From Dehalococcoides mccartyi (GTDB taxonomy: Bacteria > Chloroflexota > Dehalococcoidia > UBA2979): a DNA stretch of 5,040 bases. This document shows positions 4,071 through 5,040 of this stretch, one piece after another (position 1 is the first letter of the stretch; every line of letters starts with the position of its first letter). Below the pieces are notes generated by a model that was not told the origin of the DNA, searched no databases, and saw only the letters and a program-made list of their open reading frames with translations. Location of the stretch: assembly GCA_945888895.1 (NCBI GenBank), contig CAMDAY010000158.1, forward strand, positions 1 to 5,040. Direction: 5' to 3'. Both the position numbers and the translations under genes were made by a program.

Positions 4071-5040
4071 CTACCGCCCCGCGTCGTGCTCGTCCCACGC
4101 CCACTGGTTGAGCAGCGGCAGCACGCCCCCGACGAGTGAGTGGCCACCGAGAACGACCGGGACGGGCGAGGCGTTCGCGGCCTCCACCATCTCGCGCAGC
4201 GCGGCGTCCTCGATCGCATCCGCAGCGCCGAGGTCGGCGGCGAAGCGGTCGTGCCTCGACGGGCGGATGCCGAGGTGGACGAGCGCGGGGCGGATGTCGA
4301 TGAACGCCGCGTCGCACAGTTGCGTCAGCAGCGTGCCGAAGGCGCGTGCGGCGCCGGCCTCCGCGATCCACTGGCCCAGCATCGAGCGCGCGGTGCCGTC
4401 CGCGTCCGTGCCAGCCGCCTGCATCCCGCGCTCCTCCGCCAGCAGCCGCACGCGGCACGCGGCCTCGCTCTCGAGGTACTGCCACGTGCGCGAGGACACG
4501 CGACCCGCCACGAGCACCTCGGCGGTGCGGTCGATGAACACGCGCGATGCGCGCTGCACGCGATCGCGCGCGACGTCGAGGTCGCTCGACGCCTCGGCGA
4601 TCACGGCGGCGAGCCGCGGACTGGCGCGCCTCGACAGGCCGAGCGCGATCAGGTCGGCAGGGGAGTCGAGGTTGTACTGCGTCTCCAGCGTCCGAGGCGG
4701 CTCGATGATCTCGACGCCGTCCTGGTCGCGCAGTCGGCGCGGCACGGCGTTGTCACTCGCAGGCGGCGGGTCGAGCAGCGTGAGCATCGAGGCGGGCGAC
4801 AGCGCGAACAGGTCAGCGGAGAAGCGATTGTTTGTGACGCACACGCCCGCCTCACCCGCGTTCGCGAGCGGCGTCACGAACGCCTCGAGCGCCGCGCCGT
4901 CGAGCAAGGGTGCGCTCCCCGCGCCGCAGTAGAACACCGCGTCGAGGCCATGCCGCGCGACGGCGTCGGTGAGTCGCTGCCCGTACTGGAACGTCGCCAT
5001 CGAGGACACGCCAACCTCGGCGTCCGTCTCTACGACGACG
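4071..5040 (-). CDS. Nucleotidyltransferase-like protein of unknown substrate, 5' end outside the window
   Basis: The frame is open to the window edge. A GTG at 5009 could start a 312-aa protein, but the ten codons above it (VVVETDAEVG) read like protein, and I see no ribosome binding site before the GTG, so the true start probably lies beyond 5040. The numbering below counts from that GTG. The first part resembles the C-terminal half of a MobA/CofC-type nucleotidyltransferase core: a strand with GAGSAPLLDGAAL (29-41), TNNRFSADLFAL (59-70), and YNLDSPADLIAL (112-123), similar to the D-x-D-T-P-x-D-L end of such domains. In typical members an Asp precedes the Pro-Leu-Leu segment; here it is Ser32-Ala33. 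The second half (about 126-312) is mostly helical and ends with GGHSLVGG (288-295); I cannot name this domain. No substrate can be inferred. It probably forms an operon with the lipoprotein gene. Confidence 0.8.
   Translation of the reverse strand, partial: VVVETDAEVGVSSMATFQYGQRLTDAVARHGLDAVFYCGAGSAPLLDGAALEAFVTPLANAGEAGVCVTNNRFSADLFALSPASMLTLLDPPPASDNAVPRRLRDQDGVEIIEPPRTLETQYNLDSPADLIALGLSRRASPRLAAVIAEASSDLDVARDRVQRASRVFIDRTAEVLVAGRVSSRTWQYLESEAACRVRLLAEERGMQAAGTDADGTARSMLGQWIAEAGAARAFGTLLTQLCDAAFIDIRPALVHLGIRPSRHDRFAADLGAADAIEDAALREMVEAANASPVPVVLGGHSLVGGVLPLLNQWAWDEHDAGR

Noticed and set aside
4043..4219. Upstream extension of the lipoprotein reading frame
   Set aside because: It would overlap the preceding gene and place the signal sequence internally; the ATG at 4042 has AGGAG at the right distance.

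Overview
The window is GC-rich and all convincing genes lie on the minus strand, so it reads right to left. The base composition, the rpsF-ssb-rpsR order, an S18 of the cysteine-containing (zinc-ribbon) type, and a lipoprotein with a Thr/Pro/Ser-rich spacer after the lipobox cysteine fit a high-GC Chloroflexota-like bacterium. That assignment is an inference from gene features, not from a database search.

In transcription order: (1) 5040-4071, most of a nucleotidyltransferase-like protein of unknown substrate, whose 5' end lies outside the window. (2) 4042-3383, a small putative lipoprotein starting 28 bases downstream, probably co-transcribed. (3) A 145-base gap with a strong hairpin, then glyA (3237-1990), serine hydroxymethyltransferase, the link between serine/glycine and one-carbon folate metabolism. 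(4) A 559-base gene-free stretch (1431-1989). Its glyA-proximal part holds a cluster of palindromes, including two copies of one GC-rich repeat in inverted orientation. Its rpsF-proximal part holds a candidate promoter and a candidate structured leader. (5) The ribosomal/replication cluster rpsF (1430-933), ssb (891-469), rpsR (413-75), possibly followed by the first codons of rplI at the window edge.

S6 and S18 bind each other on the platform of the small ribosomal subunit, and SSB coats single-stranded DNA; their linkage in one operon is classical. What is unusual is that S6 and S18 both carry long low-complexity extensions: an Arg/Asp tract at the S6 C-terminus and an Arg/Gly tract at the S18 N-terminus. 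SSB has a short Gly linker.

I see no CRISPR array, tRNA, rRNA, transposase or defence gene. The window is mostly core metabolism and translation. The points worth a second look are the repeat island, the rpsF leader, the charged ribosomal-protein tails and the nucleotidyltransferase-like protein.
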